NCBI GenBank assembly: GCA_016703525.1
Contig: JADJBW010000015.1
Coordinates: 62,001-126,000, forward strand
Length of the DNA stretch: 64,000 nt
Direction of reading: 5' to 3'
From: Actinomycetota bacterium
GTDB taxonomy: Bacteria; Actinomycetota; Acidimicrobiia; Acidimicrobiales; Microtrichaceae
A program made the position numbers and the translations under genes. The notes under the pieces are model-generated. The model saw only the letters and a list, made by a program, of their open reading frames with translations, was not told the origin of the DNA and did not search any database. Of this stretch, positions 15,630-25,488 are shown piece by piece. Each line of letters begins with the position of its first letter. Position 1 is the first letter of the stretch.

Positions 15630-16971
15630 ATGCGTTTCGGCACCGATGGTGTCCGCGGAGTCGCGAACGCGGCCCTCACCGGGGAGTTCGCCATGGCGCT
15701 CGGCCGCGCCACGGCCCGCGTCCTCGGTGGTTCGACGTTCCTGATCGGTCGCGACACGCGCCGCTCGGGGACGCTGCTCGAGTCGGCCTTCGCTGCCGGG
15801 CTGTGCGCCGAGGGCGTGAGCGTGGAACTGCTCGGCGTCGTCCCGACCCCGGCGGTCGCGGCGCTGTGCGCCGACGATGGCGTGGCGGGAGCGGTGATCT
15901 CGGCGTCGCACAACCCGTTCCCCGACAACGGCATCAAGATCTTCGCTGCCGGCGGTCGAAAGCTCGCCGACGCGGTGCAGGCCGAGATCGAGCGTGCCGT
16001 CGACTCGATCCTCGCGGGCGATGGGGCGGCGACGCCGCTGACCGGGGCCTCGGTCGGTACCGTCGCCGTTCGATCCGACGCCACGCAGCGGTACCTCGAC
16101 CACCTGAATCGATCGGTCCCTGCCGGCGACTTCGACGGGGCACGCGTGGTGCTCGACTGCGGGCACGGCGCCTCGTACCAGGTCGCGTCCCGCGCGTTCG
16201 AGGCGCGCGGTGCAACGGTGATCGTGATCAACGCCGATCCCGACGGCACGAACATCAACGCCGGCTGCGGATCGACCCACCCAGACGTTCTGGTCGCAGC
16301 GGTGCGCGACGCCGGCGCCGACCTGGGCTTCGCGTTCGACGGCGATGCCGACCGCGTGGTTGCGGTCGGATCGGACGGCACGGTGATCGACGGAGACGAG
16401 CTGATCGCCATGAATGCCGCGGACCTGCGGGATCGAGGCGAGCTCGCCGAGGACACCGTGGTGGTCACCGTGATGACCAACCTCGGTTTCCGCCAGGCGA
16501 TGGGTCGAGCCGGCATCGTGGTGGTCGATACCGCCGTTGGTGACCGATACGTGCTCGAGGCGCTCGATGCGGGCGGGTTCGTGCTGGGTGGGGAGCAGTC
16601 GGGTCACATCATCTTCCGCGACGTCGCCACCACGGGCGACGGTGTGCTCGCAGCGCTGCGGACCACCGAACTGGTACGTCGGAGCGGTCGGACGATCGAG
16701 GCGCTCGCCGCATCATCGATGACGCGGCTTCCACAGACCCTCGTGAACGTCGCGATCTCGCAGCCGATGCCCGACGTGACCGAGCGAATCGCTGAGGCCC
16801 TCGGCGCCGCGGCGGCGCTCCTCGGCACATCGGGCCGCGTGCTGGTGCGGGCCGTCGGGGACCGAGCCGGTGGTCCGCGTGATGGTCGAGGCGAGCGATG
16901 TCGACGAGGCAACCGCCGTCGGCCGTTCGCTCGCCTCGGCAGTCGAGACCGCCGACCTGTCGCGAGGCTGA
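15630..16971 (+). CDS. glmM: Phosphoglucosamine mutase, one-base frameshift near the 3' end
   Basis: GlmM turns glucosamine-6-phosphate into glucosamine-1-phosphate for UDP-GlcNAc and peptidoglycan. The frame from ATG 15630 shows MRFGTDGVRGVAN, the phosphoserine loop AVISASHNPFPDNGIKIF, the metal loop FAFDGDADRVVAVG and the sugar loop LGGEQSGHII. At ~16853 one extra base (GCCGTCGGGG for expected GCCTCGGGG) throws the frame off; the next frame supplies the missing phosphate-binding SGTEPVVRVMVEAS and ends with TGA at 16969-16971. Corrected length is ~446 residues, normal for GlmM. The gene is essential, so the indel is probably a sequence error. Confidence 0.93.
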
Positions 16972-17004
16972 CCCGACGCGAGCGCTACCAGTGGGCTCGG
17001 CCTC

Positions 17005-17010
17005 TAGAGT
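17005..17010 (+). promoter_or_regulatory. Possible -10 box for glmS-like gene
   Basis: TAGAGT lies 48 bases upstream of the glmS-like ATG in the 87-bp gap after glmM. No good -35 box is seen at the usual distance. It fits the TANNNT pattern found before several other genes of this window. Confidence 0.3.
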
Positions 17011-17058
17011 GTTCACCCGTGGTGGTGGTCCGTGGCGCCGCCAAAGTTGGGAGTGCAC

Positions 17059-20000
17059 ATGTGCGGGATCATCGCTGTTCTTCGACGGCCGACCGATCGG
17101 TCGCTGCCGGATCCGAACGGCTTTGTCGCCGACCTGCAGGCCGCGGCGGCGGCGCTCCGTGGCGGGGGCGGGCTCCTCGATCGGCTGACGCGAGCCTCCG
17201 AGCACGTCGAGTCGGTCGACGCCGCACTGCGTCCAGTGGTGGGCGTGCTCGCGTTGCGCGGCGCACCCGCGGCGGCGGATCGGATCCGCGCGCTGTGCGC
17301 CGAACTCTCGGCGTCGGTCGCTGCGTTGGAAGCCGCTCTGGACGCGGCGACGCCGGAAGAGGCGTTGAGCGATCTGGAATCGACCAACGCCGCGATGATC
17401 CGCCTGAAGGACGCCGTATGGGCGATCGAGCGGGATCGCCTGCGCGCGGTGGACTCGGTCGATCTGCTGGCCGGCGACGGCGGCGCGGCCGCCGCGACGG
17501 CGATGTTCAGCCTGCACCAGGCGCTCTCGGCGCTCGATCGGCTGGAGGTCCGTGGGCGGGATTCCGCAGGCATCGAGCTCTTGGTCTCCGGCCACGGGCT
17601 CGACCTGGGCTCCCCGGAGATCGCGGCGATGATCGCGGCCCGCACCGATCCGGTGTTCACGTCGGGGGCCGTTCGGGTCGAGGGTGATCGGCTGCTGTTC
17701 GTGTACAAGGCGGCCTTCGAGATCGGGGAGTTGGGCGACAACACCGCCGCGCTGCGCTCCCGCATCAGCGGTGACGCACTGCTGCACGCTGCGCTGGCCG
17801 GGCCCGAGGCGACGGTGCTGGTGCTCGGTCACACGCGCTGGGCGTCGGTCGGCATCATCAGCGAGCCCAACGCGCATCCGCAGTCCTCCGACGAGTTGTC
17901 CGCGGCCGATCGGCCGCTGGTGACCGCAGTCCTCAACGGCGATGTCGACAACCACGCCGACCTGATCTCCGCCAACGGCCTCGAGATCCACGGGGCGATC
18001 ACGACCGATGCCAAGGTGATCCCGGCGCTGGTGTCCCGTCGGCTCGCTGCGGGCGAATCACCCGCGGTTGCCTTCCGGGAGAGCGTTGCCTCGATGGAGG
18101 GCTCGGTTGCAATCGCTGCGAGCGTGGCGAAACAGAACGATCGCCTGTATCTCGCCCTGCGCGGGTCGGGAGAGGCGCTCTACGTCGGAGTCGCCGACGA
18201 GGCGTTCATCGTGGCCTCCGAGCCCTACGGCGTGGTCGAGGAGACGGCCCGCTACCTCCGTATGGACGGCGAGACGCCGTCGAATCCCGAGAATCCGACG
18301 GCGAGCCGAGGCCAGATCATCGAGCTGCACGGTGACGCCGCCGGCTCGGTGGAGGGCATCCGTCGCTGGTCGTACGACGGCACCGAACTCCCGGTTGTCG
18401 ACGATGAGCTCGCCGTGGCGCAGATCACGACCCGCGACATCGACCGAGGCGACTTCCCGCACTTCTTGCTCAAGGAGATCACCGATGCGCCGTCGTCGTT
18501 CCGCAAGACCCTGCGGGGCAAGCTGATCGAGACCGACGGGCGGTTCTCGGTGGCGCTGTCGACCGAGACCGTCCCGACGGCGGTGCGCGAGGCCTTGCGT
18601 TCGGGGTCGATCCGACGGGTGCTGGTCATCGGCCAGGGGACCGCGGCGATCGCCGGGCAGTCGCTCGCTCTCGCCCTGGCGGATCTCACCGCCGAGACCG
18701 AGTTGCGGGTCGAGGCGCTGCCGGCCACCGAGCTTTCGGGGTTCCGTCTGCGCGCCGACATGAGCGACTCCCTCGTGGTGGCGATCAGCCAGTCTGGCAC
18801 CACGACCGATACCAACCGCACGGTCGACCTGGTGCGCGGACGCGGTGCGAGCGTGATCGCCATCGTCAATCGTCGCAACAGCGACCTGTGCGACAAGTCC
18901 GATGGGGTGCTCTACACCTCGGACGGCCGCGACGTGGAGATGAGCGTCGCGTCGACCAAGGCGTTCTACGCGCAGATCGCTGCGGGTCTGCTGCTCGCGT
19001 CTGCGCTCGCCGATGCCGTGTCGGGCGCCGTGCGGTCAGACAGCCCCGACCAGCAGCGGTTGCTGTCGGCGCTGCGCGAGCTGCCCGACCGGATGATCGA
19101 CGTGACTGCCCGGCGGGAGGCGATCGCCGAGGCGGCCGCCCAATTCGCCCCGTCGCGTCGGTACTGGGCGATCGTCGGCAACGGCTCGAACCAGATCGCA
19201 GCCCGCGAGATCCGGATCAAGCTCTCGGAGCTCTGCTACAAGTCGATCGCCTGCGACGCGACCGAGGACAAGAAGCACATCGACCTGTCGTCGGAGCCGA
19301 TGATCCTGGTCTGCGCGTCGGGCCTCGTCGGCTCGACCGCCGACGACGTCGGCAAGGAGGTGGCGATCTACCGCGCGCACAAGGCGGCCCCGATCGTGGT
19401 CGCCACCGACGGGGGCAACCAGTTCTCGTCTGCGCTCGCGGTGTTGACGGTGCCGGCGACCGATCCGCGGCTCGCGTTCGTGTTGTCGGCCATGGTCGGA
19501 CACCTGTTCGGCTACGAGGCGGCGCTGGCCATCGACGCACAAGCGCGGCCGCTGCGCGAGGCCCGATCGGCCATCGAGCACCTTGTCAGCGCTGTGGAGC
19601 CGACGCACGACGCCGGTTCGGGCTCGATCCTCGATTCGGTGCGCGCCGAGCTCGTCCCCCAGGCGGTGCAGTTCGGCGACGGGGTACGGACCGGCGCGTA
19701 CAACGGCCACCTCGAGGCGGCCAGTGCGGTGCGCTTCTCGTCGCTGTTCCGCTTCGCGACGGGCGTCACGCCGCTCGATTGGTACCAGGTGGAGTTCGGC
19801 AAGATCGGAACGCCGGGCGTCGTGCTCGACGACCTCGCCGCGGGCCTGACGACCGCGATCGAGGAGCTGACCCGGCCTGTCGATGCGATCAAGCACCAGG
19901 CAAAGACGGTCACGGTCGGCATCAGCCGCAGCGACGAGTCGCTGCTGCAGGTGGCGCTGGTCGCGCAGACGATGTCGGCCGGAGCGCCGCGTGACCGCCT

Positions 20001-20499
20001 GTCGTACGCCACGCTGCGTTCCCTCGCCGATCTTGACCCGGCGATCGCGGAGGTCACCGGTTTCACCCGGTACCGCGTCGAGCGGGCCGAGGGCACCGAC
20101 GGCACCGCGGTCGTCATCGACCGAGGCGGACTCGCCGCCGGCCTCGCGTCGCGGACCGAGCGTGACCCACGCCTGCGGGGCACGAAGCACCTGGTCGCCC
20201 GCGAGCACGAACTGATGGTTGCCCAAGGTCGAAGCGACGGGCGGATCGTGGTGATCGTGCCCGAGGTGAAGGACGGAGCGTCGACCGGGCTGACGCTGCT
20301 GCACGTCCGGCTGCGCGACCGGCTGCCCGCCGCGACGGCTCGCGGGGTGCTGCAGGGGTACCGCCGTCGCTACCAGGCGCTACGCGACGCGGTCACCGAG
20401 ACCGAGGACTCGTTCCGCGACGACCTGCTCGCCGAGCAGCCGATGGTCGACCTGTTGTGCGAACCGATTCTCGACCTGGCGGATCGCTGGCGTTCGTGA
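17059..20499 (+). CDS. glmS: Oversized GlmS-like glutamine amidotransferase/SIS protein
   Basis: A 1,146-residue relative of glucosamine-6-phosphate synthase (~610 residues normally). Start ATG 17059 is fixed by MCGIIAVL: Cys2 must be the N-terminal nucleophile, and GGGAG lies upstream. The amidotransferase landmarks follow but far apart: RGRDSAG at ~165 (near 30 in ordinary GlmS), GHTRWASVG at ~257, NGDVDNHADL at ~293. Two SIS domains follow: ISQSGTTTDT (~575) and VASTKAF in the first, GNGSNQIAAREI (~707) in the second. About 280 extra residues form the C-terminus, and the classic DxPRNLAKSVTVE end is absent. Position between glmM and acpS matches actinobacterial glmS, so a role in GlcN-6-P synthesis is likely, though a changed function is possible. 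Confidence 0.85.
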   Translation: MCGIIAVLRRPTDRSLPDPNGFVADLQAAAAALRGGGGLLDRLTRASEHVESVDAALRPVVGVLALRGAPAAADRIRALCAELSASVAALEAALDAATPEEALSDLESTNAAMIRLKDAVWAIERDRLRAVDSVDLLAGDGGAAAATAMFSLHQALSALDRLEVRGRDSAGIELLVSGHGLDLGSPEIAAMIAARTDPVFTSGAVRVEGDRLLFVYKAAFEIGELGDNTAALRSRISGDALLHAALAGPEATVLVLGHTRWASVGIISEPNAHPQSSDELSAADRPLVTAVLNGDVDNHADLISANGLEIHGAITTDAKVIPALVSRRLAAGESPAVAFRESVASMEGSVAIAASVAKQNDRLYLALRGSGEALYVGVADEAFIVASEPYGVVEETARYLRMDGETPSNPENPTASRGQIIELHGDAAGSVEGIRRWSYDGTELPVVDDELAVAQITTRDIDRGDFPHFLLKEITDAPSSFRKTLRGKLIETDGRFSVALSTETVPTAVREALRSGSIRRVLVIGQGTAAIAGQSLALALADLTAETELRVEALPATELSGFRLRADMSDSLVVAISQSGTTTDTNRTVDLVRGRGASVIAIVNRRNSDLCDKSDGVLYTSDGRDVEMSVASTKAFYAQIAAGLLLASALADAVSGAVRSDSPDQQRLLSALRELPDRMIDVTARREAIAEAAAQFAPSRRYWAIVGNGSNQIAAREIRIKLSELCYKSIACDATEDKKHIDLSSEPMILVCASGLVGSTADDVGKEVAIYRAHKAAPIVVATDGGNQFSSALAVLTVPATDPRLAFVLSAMVGHLFGYEAALAIDAQARPLREARSAIEHLVSAVEPTHDAGSGSILDSVRAELVPQAVQFGDGVRTGAYNGHLEAASAVRFSSLFRFATGVTPLDWYQVEFGKIGTPGVVLDDLAAGLTTAIEELTRPVDAIKHQAKTVTVGISRSDESLLQVALVAQTMSAGAPRDRLSYATLRSLADLDPAIAEVTGFTRYRVERAEGTDGTAVVIDRGGLAAGLASRTERDPRLRGTKHLVAREHELMVAQGRSDGRIVVIVPEVKDGASTGLTLLHVRLRDRLPAATARGVLQGYRRRYQALRDAVTETEDSFRDDLLAEQPMVDLLCEPILDLADRWRS

Positions 20500-20876
20500 T
20501 CCCGGTTGCGGTCGGAACCGACGTGGTCGAGGTCGACCGCATCCGTCGGGCGCTCGATCGCACGCCGACGCTCGAGGCCCGGGTCTTCACGAGCGACGAG
20601 ATCGCCTACTGCCGTGCTGCCCGCGAGCCCTGGCAGCGGTTCGCGGCCAGATGGGCGGCCAAGGAGGCCGTGATCAAGTGCCTCGGCGGCGGCCTTCCGG
20701 GTCTCGACCCGCACGGGATCGAGGTCGCGCACCTCGCCGACGGCGCGCCGACCGTGCGGCTGTCGGGCGACGTGCGACGCCGGGCGGAGGAACGGGGGAT
20801 CGAGCGGTGGCTCGTTTCGCTCAGCCACGAGAGAACCGTCGCGACGGCGACGGCGATTGCGCTGGCCGCAATGTAG
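20496..20876 (+). CDS. acpS: Holo-[acyl-carrier-protein] synthase
   Basis: A 126-residue AcpS that transfers 4'-phosphopantetheine from CoA to acyl carrier protein. GTG start at 20496 overlaps the stop of the preceding gene (GTGA). It shows AVGTDVVEVDRIRRALDR with the metal-binding Asp, FTSDEIAYCR, and FAARWAAKEAVIKCLGGG, the WxxKEAxxKxxG motif. The C-terminal VSLSHERTVATATAIAL is the usual end. Its neighbours glmS and nnrD are the same in mycobacteria. Confidence 0.96.
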   Translation: MIPVAVGTDVVEVDRIRRALDRTPTLEARVFTSDEIAYCRAAREPWQRFAARWAAKEAVIKCLGGGLPGLDPHGIEVAHLADGAPTVRLSGDVRRRAEERGIERWLVSLSHERTVATATAIALAAM

Positions 20877-20901
20877 GGCGTCGGTCGGCCGGCACGCCTG
20901 G

Positions 20902-20907
20902 AAGAAT
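20902..20907 (+). promoter_or_regulatory. Weak leaderless-type -10 before nnrD
   Basis: AAGAAT ends six bases before the GTG of nnrD, the spacing seen at stronger TANNNT boxes in this window. The first base is A rather than T, so support is limited. Confidence 0.3.
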
Positions 20908-20913
20908 GGCGGT

Positions 20914-22308
20914 GTGATCCCTGTCGTGACGCCCGTCGAGATGCGTGTGATCGATGCATCGGCGCCCGAGCCCGTCGAGGTGTTGATCGCCCGTGCCGCA
21001 AACGCCGTCGCTCGATCGGCGATCGACCTGCTGGGCGGGTGCTACGGGCGGCGGGTTGTCGTGGTCGCCGGCCGAGGCAACAACGGCAACGACGGTCGCG
21101 TCGCGGCGGATCGCCTGGCGGCGCGCGGCGTGCGAGTCGAGGTGATCGACGCCGCCGATCCGCCGGAGCGGTTCCCGCACTGCGACCTTGCGATCGACGC
21201 CGCGTACGGGACCGGGTTTCGCGGTCGCTACGACTCGCCCATCCCCAGCGGCGTGCCCACCCTGGCGGTCGACATCCCGTCCGGGATCGACGGGCTGACC
21301 GGCGTGGCATCGGGGCACCCGGCGCGGGCGATTCGAACGGTCACGTTCGCGGCGCTCAAGCCGGGCCTGCTGTTCGGCGACGGTCCGCCGTTCGCCGGCG
21401 AGATCGAGGTCGCCGACATCGGGCTCGACGTCGACAGCGCACAAACGCACCTCGTCACGGCGGGTGACGTCGCCGCGGGGTGGCCGTCTCGGTGCCGGGA
21501 CGCCCACAAGTGGCAGCACGCCGTGTGGGTGATCGCCGGGTCGGAGGGGATGGCGGGCGCAGCCCACCTGGCGACCACCGCCGCATTCGGTGCCGGTGCG
21601 AGCTACGTGCGGTTGACCGTGCCGGGCGGGGTCGCGCCATCGGGCGGCCCGCCCGAGGCGGTGGGGGTTCCCCTCGCGCCCGACGCGATCGCTGCCATCG
21701 TCGACCGAGATGCGTCACGGTTCGGCGCGATCGTGATCGGGCCCGGCCTCGGGCGCGACCCGGCCGTGGCTGCGGCCGTTCGGGCGGTCGCTCGCAGGGC
21801 CGATTGCCCCCTCGTGATCGACGGCGACGGGCTCTGGGCGATGCGGGAACCGCTCGCGTGGGAGACGGCCGCGGCGCGGGTACTGACACCCCACGACGGC
21901 GAGTACGCGACGCTGAGCGGATCGCCGCCGGGCCCCGATCGCATCGCGGCCGCCCGGGCGCTCGCGGCGGACCGGGCCGCCACGGTGTTGCTGAAGGGTC
22001 CGAGCACCGTGGTGGCCACGCCCGACGGCGCGTGTCGCATCGTGACCTCGGGCGATGCCCGCCTTGCGACGGCTGGCACCGGCGATGTCCTGAGCGGCGC
22101 GATCGGGGCGCTCCTTGCCGCCGGCGCCACGCCGCTCGCCGCGGCCTCGCTCGGTGCACAGGTGCACGGCGCCGCAGGTCGGACCTGCCCGGCGGTCGGA
22201 ACCCGCGCCGGCGATGTTGCCGCGGCGCTCGCAGCCACCGTGTCGACGCTCGTTGAGGTCCGCGCCGACGAGGGTGCCGTCGCGGCGCGTTCGGGGCGGC
22301 GGCAATGA
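20914..22308 (+). CDS. nnrD: Bifunctional NAD(P)HX epimerase/dehydratase
   Basis: A 464-residue fusion that repairs hydrated NAD(P)H. The N-terminal YjeF epimerase part has VVVVAGRGNNGNDGRVAADR and the aspartate motif LAIDAAYGTGFRGR; the C-terminal carbohydrate-kinase-like dehydratase has GAIVIGPGLGRDPAV, CPLVIDGDG, LTPHDGEYATLSG and the phosphate loop LATAGTGDVLSGAIGALLA. I chose GTG 20914, 37 bases after acpS; upstream codons in frame lack similarity. Overlaps alr by four bases (ATGA). Confidence 0.94.
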   Translation: MIPVVTPVEMRVIDASAPEPVEVLIARAANAVARSAIDLLGGCYGRRVVVVAGRGNNGNDGRVAADRLAARGVRVEVIDAADPPERFPHCDLAIDAAYGTGFRGRYDSPIPSGVPTLAVDIPSGIDGLTGVASGHPARAIRTVTFAALKPGLLFGDGPPFAGEIEVADIGLDVDSAQTHLVTAGDVAAGWPSRCRDAHKWQHAVWVIAGSEGMAGAAHLATTAAFGAGASYVRLTVPGGVAPSGGPPEAVGVPLAPDAIAAIVDRDASRFGAIVIGPGLGRDPAVAAAVRAVARRADCPLVIDGDGLWAMREPLAWETAAARVLTPHDGEYATLSGSPPGPDRIAAARALAADRAATVLLKGPSTVVATPDGACRIVTSGDARLATAGTGDVLSGAIGALLAAGATPLAAASLGAQVHGAAGRTCPAVGTRAGDVAAALAATVSTLVEVRADEGAVAARSGRRQ

Positions 22309-23454
22309 CCGCGTCGTCGGCGGGCCGGCCCTCGCGGATCGAGATCGATGCCTCGGCGCTCCGGGCGAACGCGGCCGCCCTCGTGCGGACGGTCGCGCCG
22401 TCGGCGCTCTGCGCGGCGGTGAAGGCGAACGGCTACGGCCACGGTGCGGTAACCGCGGCGCGCGCCGCGGTCGACGGCGGTGCAGCTTGGCTGGCGGTCG
22501 CGACGATCGACGAGGGGCGAGAGCTGCGCTCCGCCGGTCTCGACGTACCGATCCTGCTGCTGTCCGACCCAGCCCCCGACGGCGACGAAGCGCTCATCGA
22601 CGCCGATCTGGTCCCGGTGGTCTCGACGGTGGAGAGCGTGCAGCGGATCGGTGCGGCAGCCCGGCGGGCCGGGCGAACGGGTGCGGGCCCACCTGAAGGT
22701 CGACACCGGCATGCATCGCGTCGGCGCGACCGTTGCGGAAGCGCTCGCGGTCGCCGACGCGCTCCGCGATACCGACGGCCTGTTCCTTGACGGGGTGTGC
22801 ACCCACTTGGCCCGAGCCGACGAGGACGACCCGGCGCCGACCGACCGCCAACTCGATGCGTTTCGCGAGGTGTTGGCCCGGCTCCGGGCGAGCGGCCATC
22901 GGCCGACACTCGTCCACGCCGCCAACTCGGCCGGCTCGATCCGGTTTCCCTCGGCCCGCTTCGACATGTGTCGGTGTGGGATAGCGCTCTACGGCATTCG
23001 TCCCGCCGTTGGCGTGGCCCTTCCCGACGGTGTCACGCCTGCGTTGCGGCTCGTGTCGGCCGTGTCGGCCGTCCGGTCGGTCGCCGCGGGCGAGAGCGTC
23101 GGCTACGGCGGTCGCTTCGTCGCCGACGCGGGTACCACGATCGCGACGGTGCCGGTCGGGTACGGCGACGGTGTGCCGCGCTCGCTCGGGCTGGTCGGCG
23201 GCGAGGTGCTCATCGATGGGAGGCGCCGACCGATCGCGGGGGTGGTGTCGATGGACCAGCTGACAGTTGCGACGAACGGCGAGGTCGCCGTGGGCGACGA
23301 GGTCGTGCTCCTCGGCGCGCAGCGCGGCGAGCGGATCACGCCCGAGGATTGGGCGGCGAAGCTCGGAACGATCGGATACGAGATCGTGTGCGGGCTCAGC
23401 GCCCGGCTCCCGCGGGTCGCGGTGGCGGGGCCGGCCGATTCGGGTGGCAGCTAG
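22305..23454 (+). CDS. alr: Alanine racemase, one-base frameshift
   Basis: A PLP enzyme supplying D-alanine for peptidoglycan. The first frame gives ALCAAVKANGYGHGAVTAA with the PLP lysine. At 22679-22681 a GGG run holds one G too many; correcting it joins RRAGRT to VRAHLKVDTGMHRVGAT. The rest has CTHLARAD, the second catalytic tyrosine in SVGYGGRFV, and GVVSMDQLTV. Corrected length ~382 residues is normal. It ends with TAG six bases before a convergent gene. Essential function makes a homopolymer error more likely than true loss. Confidence 0.93.
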
Positions 23455-23460
23455 GCCTCG

Positions 23461-24207
23461 CTAGGCCGATCCGCTGGTACGGCCGAGCCGAATGCCCTCG
23501 GCCGGCTCGTACGCGATCATGACGGTGCCGGCGCCCTCCGGCGCGGGCGCGATGCAGCGTGCTTTGAGCACGGCGACTCCCGGTTCGGCCTTGGCCAGGG
23601 GAATCGCCGCCGAGAAGGTGCCGTCGGCATTCACGGGAACGGTGAGGTCGGCGACGAAGGTCGCGTTCGCCAGTGTGGATTGCGTGAGGTCGAGTTCGGC
23701 GGAGGCGCCGGGGCAGCGGTCACCGCTCACGGTGAGCGTGTCGTCGAGGGTGAGCGTGGTGGATGCCACAGCCAGGTGTCGTGACGGCCGGGAGCCCACG
23801 GCGAACAGCGTGCCGGGCATCGGCCGGCGGGGCGGGCGGAACGCGCCGCAGCGGGCGCGGGCGCCGTACCAGCCCTCGTACGCGTTCGGCAGTGCCAGGT
23901 GGGCCTTGAATTGGCCGAGAAGGTTCTGGTGTGCCGGCGCCTCGGCCATGAGGCCGGAGGACGCGACCGATGCCTCGGCGGTCGAGAGGTAGATCTCGAC
24001 GGTGATCGGCCCGGTCGAGCATCCGGTCACGGTCGCGGTCACCGCAACCGCGTCGCCTGGTGCGGGGAGGCGCGGCGCCGTGCGCACCGCGACCGTGACG
24101 CCGCTGGCCTGCGCCGAGGCGGCGCCGACCTGGATGGGCGCGACCGTCAGGAGCGCCGTCGCCGTGGCGATCAGTCGACCGAGATGAGCTCGCCTTCGTG
24201 CCTGCAT
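23461..24207 (-). CDS. Secreted protein of unknown function
   Basis: A 248-residue protein with a clear signal peptide: MQARRRAHLGR, then a hydrophobic stretch LIATATALLTVAPI and small residues before AASAQASG. The mature part looks like beta-sandwich material: TVTGCSTGPITVEIYLS, an Ig-like stretch with TLTLDDTLTVSGDRCPGASA, and three pairs of cysteines that may form disulphides. I do not recognise the family. The frame opens far upstream but only the signal peptide start is credible. TACCCT on the minus strand (24217-24222) lies nine bases before the ATG and may be its -10 box. Confidence 0.7.
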   Translation of the reverse strand: MQARRRAHLGRLIATATALLTVAPIQVGAASAQASGVTVAVRTAPRLPAPGDAVAVTATVTGCSTGPITVEIYLSTAEASVASSGLMAEAPAHQNLLGQFKAHLALPNAYEGWYGARARCGAFRPPRRPMPGTLFAVGSRPSRHLAVASTTLTLDDTLTVSGDRCPGASAELDLTQSTLANATFVADLTVPVNADGTFSAAIPLAKAEPGVAVLKARCIAPAPEGAGTVMIAYEPAEGIRLGRTSGSA

Positions 24208-24301
24208 GCTCCCGGTAGGGTATCGGCCGCATGTGGTTGGATCGTGACGCGTCGTCGGACCCGCGGAGAGACACGTCGTTGCAGGCCGCGGCGGTGACCG
24301 G

Positions 24302-24787
24302 GTGATCGAGCTCACGACGTCGAACGCGGGCGAGACCGCGGCGCTGGGCGCGGCGATCGCCGCGCTCGCGACCGGCGGCGAGATGGTGGTCCTGAGCGGT
24401 GAGATGGGTGCCGGCAAGACGGCGCTCACCAAGGGGCTGGCCGCAGCCTTGGGCGTGGCCGATCCGGTGACCTCGCCGACGTTCACGTTGGTGCACGAGT
24501 ACAGCGGTCGGCTGCGGCTGTTCCATCTGGATGTGTATCGAATCGACCAGCTCGACGAGGTCGCCGACCTCGCGATCCCCGAGTTGCTCGACGACGACGC
24601 GCTGGTCGTCATCGAATGGGGCGACTCGATCGCACCGGCGCTGCCGCAGGACTACCTGGAGGTGCGGCTCTCGCTCGGCGTGGGTGACGACGACCGCTCT
24701 GTCGTGATCGACTCGGTGGGCCCCATGTGGCGAGGCCGACTGCAGCGGCTTTCGTCGCTGATCCGCGAGGGGGGGACCGCGTGCTGA
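24302..24787 (+). CDS. tsaE: tRNA t6A biosynthesis ATPase TsaE
   Basis: A 161-residue P-loop protein of the t6A37 tRNA modification machinery. Walker A is GEMGAGKTALTKG (residues ~36-48), and SPTFTLVHEYSGRLRLFHLD and ALVVIEWGDSI are TsaE signatures. GTG start at 24302; no strong ribosome-binding sequence is visible. Its last seven bases overlap the GTG of tsaB. TsaE, TsaB and TsaD form one complex, and all three genes are clustered here. Confidence 0.95.
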   Translation: MIELTTSNAGETAALGAAIAALATGGEMVVLSGEMGAGKTALTKGLAAALGVADPVTSPTFTLVHEYSGRLRLFHLDVYRIDQLDEVADLAIPELLDDDALVVIEWGDSIAPALPQDYLEVRLSLGVGDDDRSVVIDSVGPMWRGRLQRLSSLIREGGTAC

Positions 24788-25488
24788 TCTTGGGGATCGA
24801 CACCGCGACCAACCAGGTCGGCTGTGCACTCGGCGGCCACGAAGGGGTGATCGCATCGGTGGCGTCGCAGCGAGGTCGCCGTCACGCCGAGAGCCTGGCG
24901 CCATCGATCGAGTTCGTGTTGGGCCAGGCCGACGTGGTGCTCGCCGACGTGGGTGCGATCGCCGTCGACCTCGGCCCCGGCCTCTTCACCGGGCTGCGGG
25001 TGGGCATCGCCACCGCCAAGATGCTGGCGCACGCGCTCGGCATCCCCGTCCTGGGGGTCTCGAGCCTCGACCTGGTGGCGTTTGCTGTGCGGCTCACCCC
25101 GCGCCTGATCGTCGCTGCGATCGACGCTCGGCGATCGGAGCTCTACTTCGCGTCGTACCGGCAGGTGCCGGGTGGCATCCAGCGGATCGGCGAGCATCGG
25201 ATCGGGTCGCCCGACGAGCTGGCGTCGGAACTCATGGCCTCGGGTGAGGAGGTGTTGCTCGTGGGTGACGGAGCGCATCGCTATCGCGAGCAGTTCGCGG
25301 CGATCCCGCGTGTCGAGCTCGCCGATCAGGGCTGGTCGGCGCCGTGCGCTCGGTCGCTCGTGCAGCTCGCGCACGCCCGCGCGTTGCGTGAGGAGTTCGA
25401 TGCCGGATCGACGGTCATGCCGATCTACCTGCGCCGCCCCGACGCCGAGATCAACTGGGACACGCGTGAGGGTCGCCACCGTGCCTGA
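24781..25488 (+). CDS. tsaB: tRNA t6A complex dimerisation protein TsaB
   Basis: A 235-residue ASKHA-fold protein that pairs with TsaD. It begins VLILGIDTATNQVGCALGG and has VDLGPGLFTGLRVGIATAKM, the TsaB hallmark. GTG 24781 gives this start; earlier codons lie in tsaE. C-terminal half contains VVAAIDARRSELYFASY-like IVAAIDARRSELYFASYRQ. It overlaps rimI by eight bases, so the tsaE-tsaB-rimI set is translationally coupled. Confidence 0.94.
   Translation: MLILGIDTATNQVGCALGGHEGVIASVASQRGRRHAESLAPSIEFVLGQADVVLADVGAIAVDLGPGLFTGLRVGIATAKMLAHALGIPVLGVSSLDLVAFAVRLTPRLIVAAIDARRSELYFASYRQVPGGIQRIGEHRIGSPDELASELMASGEEVLLVGDGAHRYREQFAAIPRVELADQGWSAPCARSLVQLAHARALREEFDAGSTVMPIYLRRPDAEINWDTREGRHRA

Noticed and set aside
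16850..16860. Programmed frameshift in glmM
   Set aside because: No slippery heptamer or downstream structure typical of programmed shifting is obvious, and the needed change is a plain one-base insertion like others in the window.
19036..20304. 422-codon minus-strand frame opposite the glmS-like gene
   Set aside because: Low-complexity Arg/His/Asp composition and no start signals; the plus-strand SIS domains explain the region.
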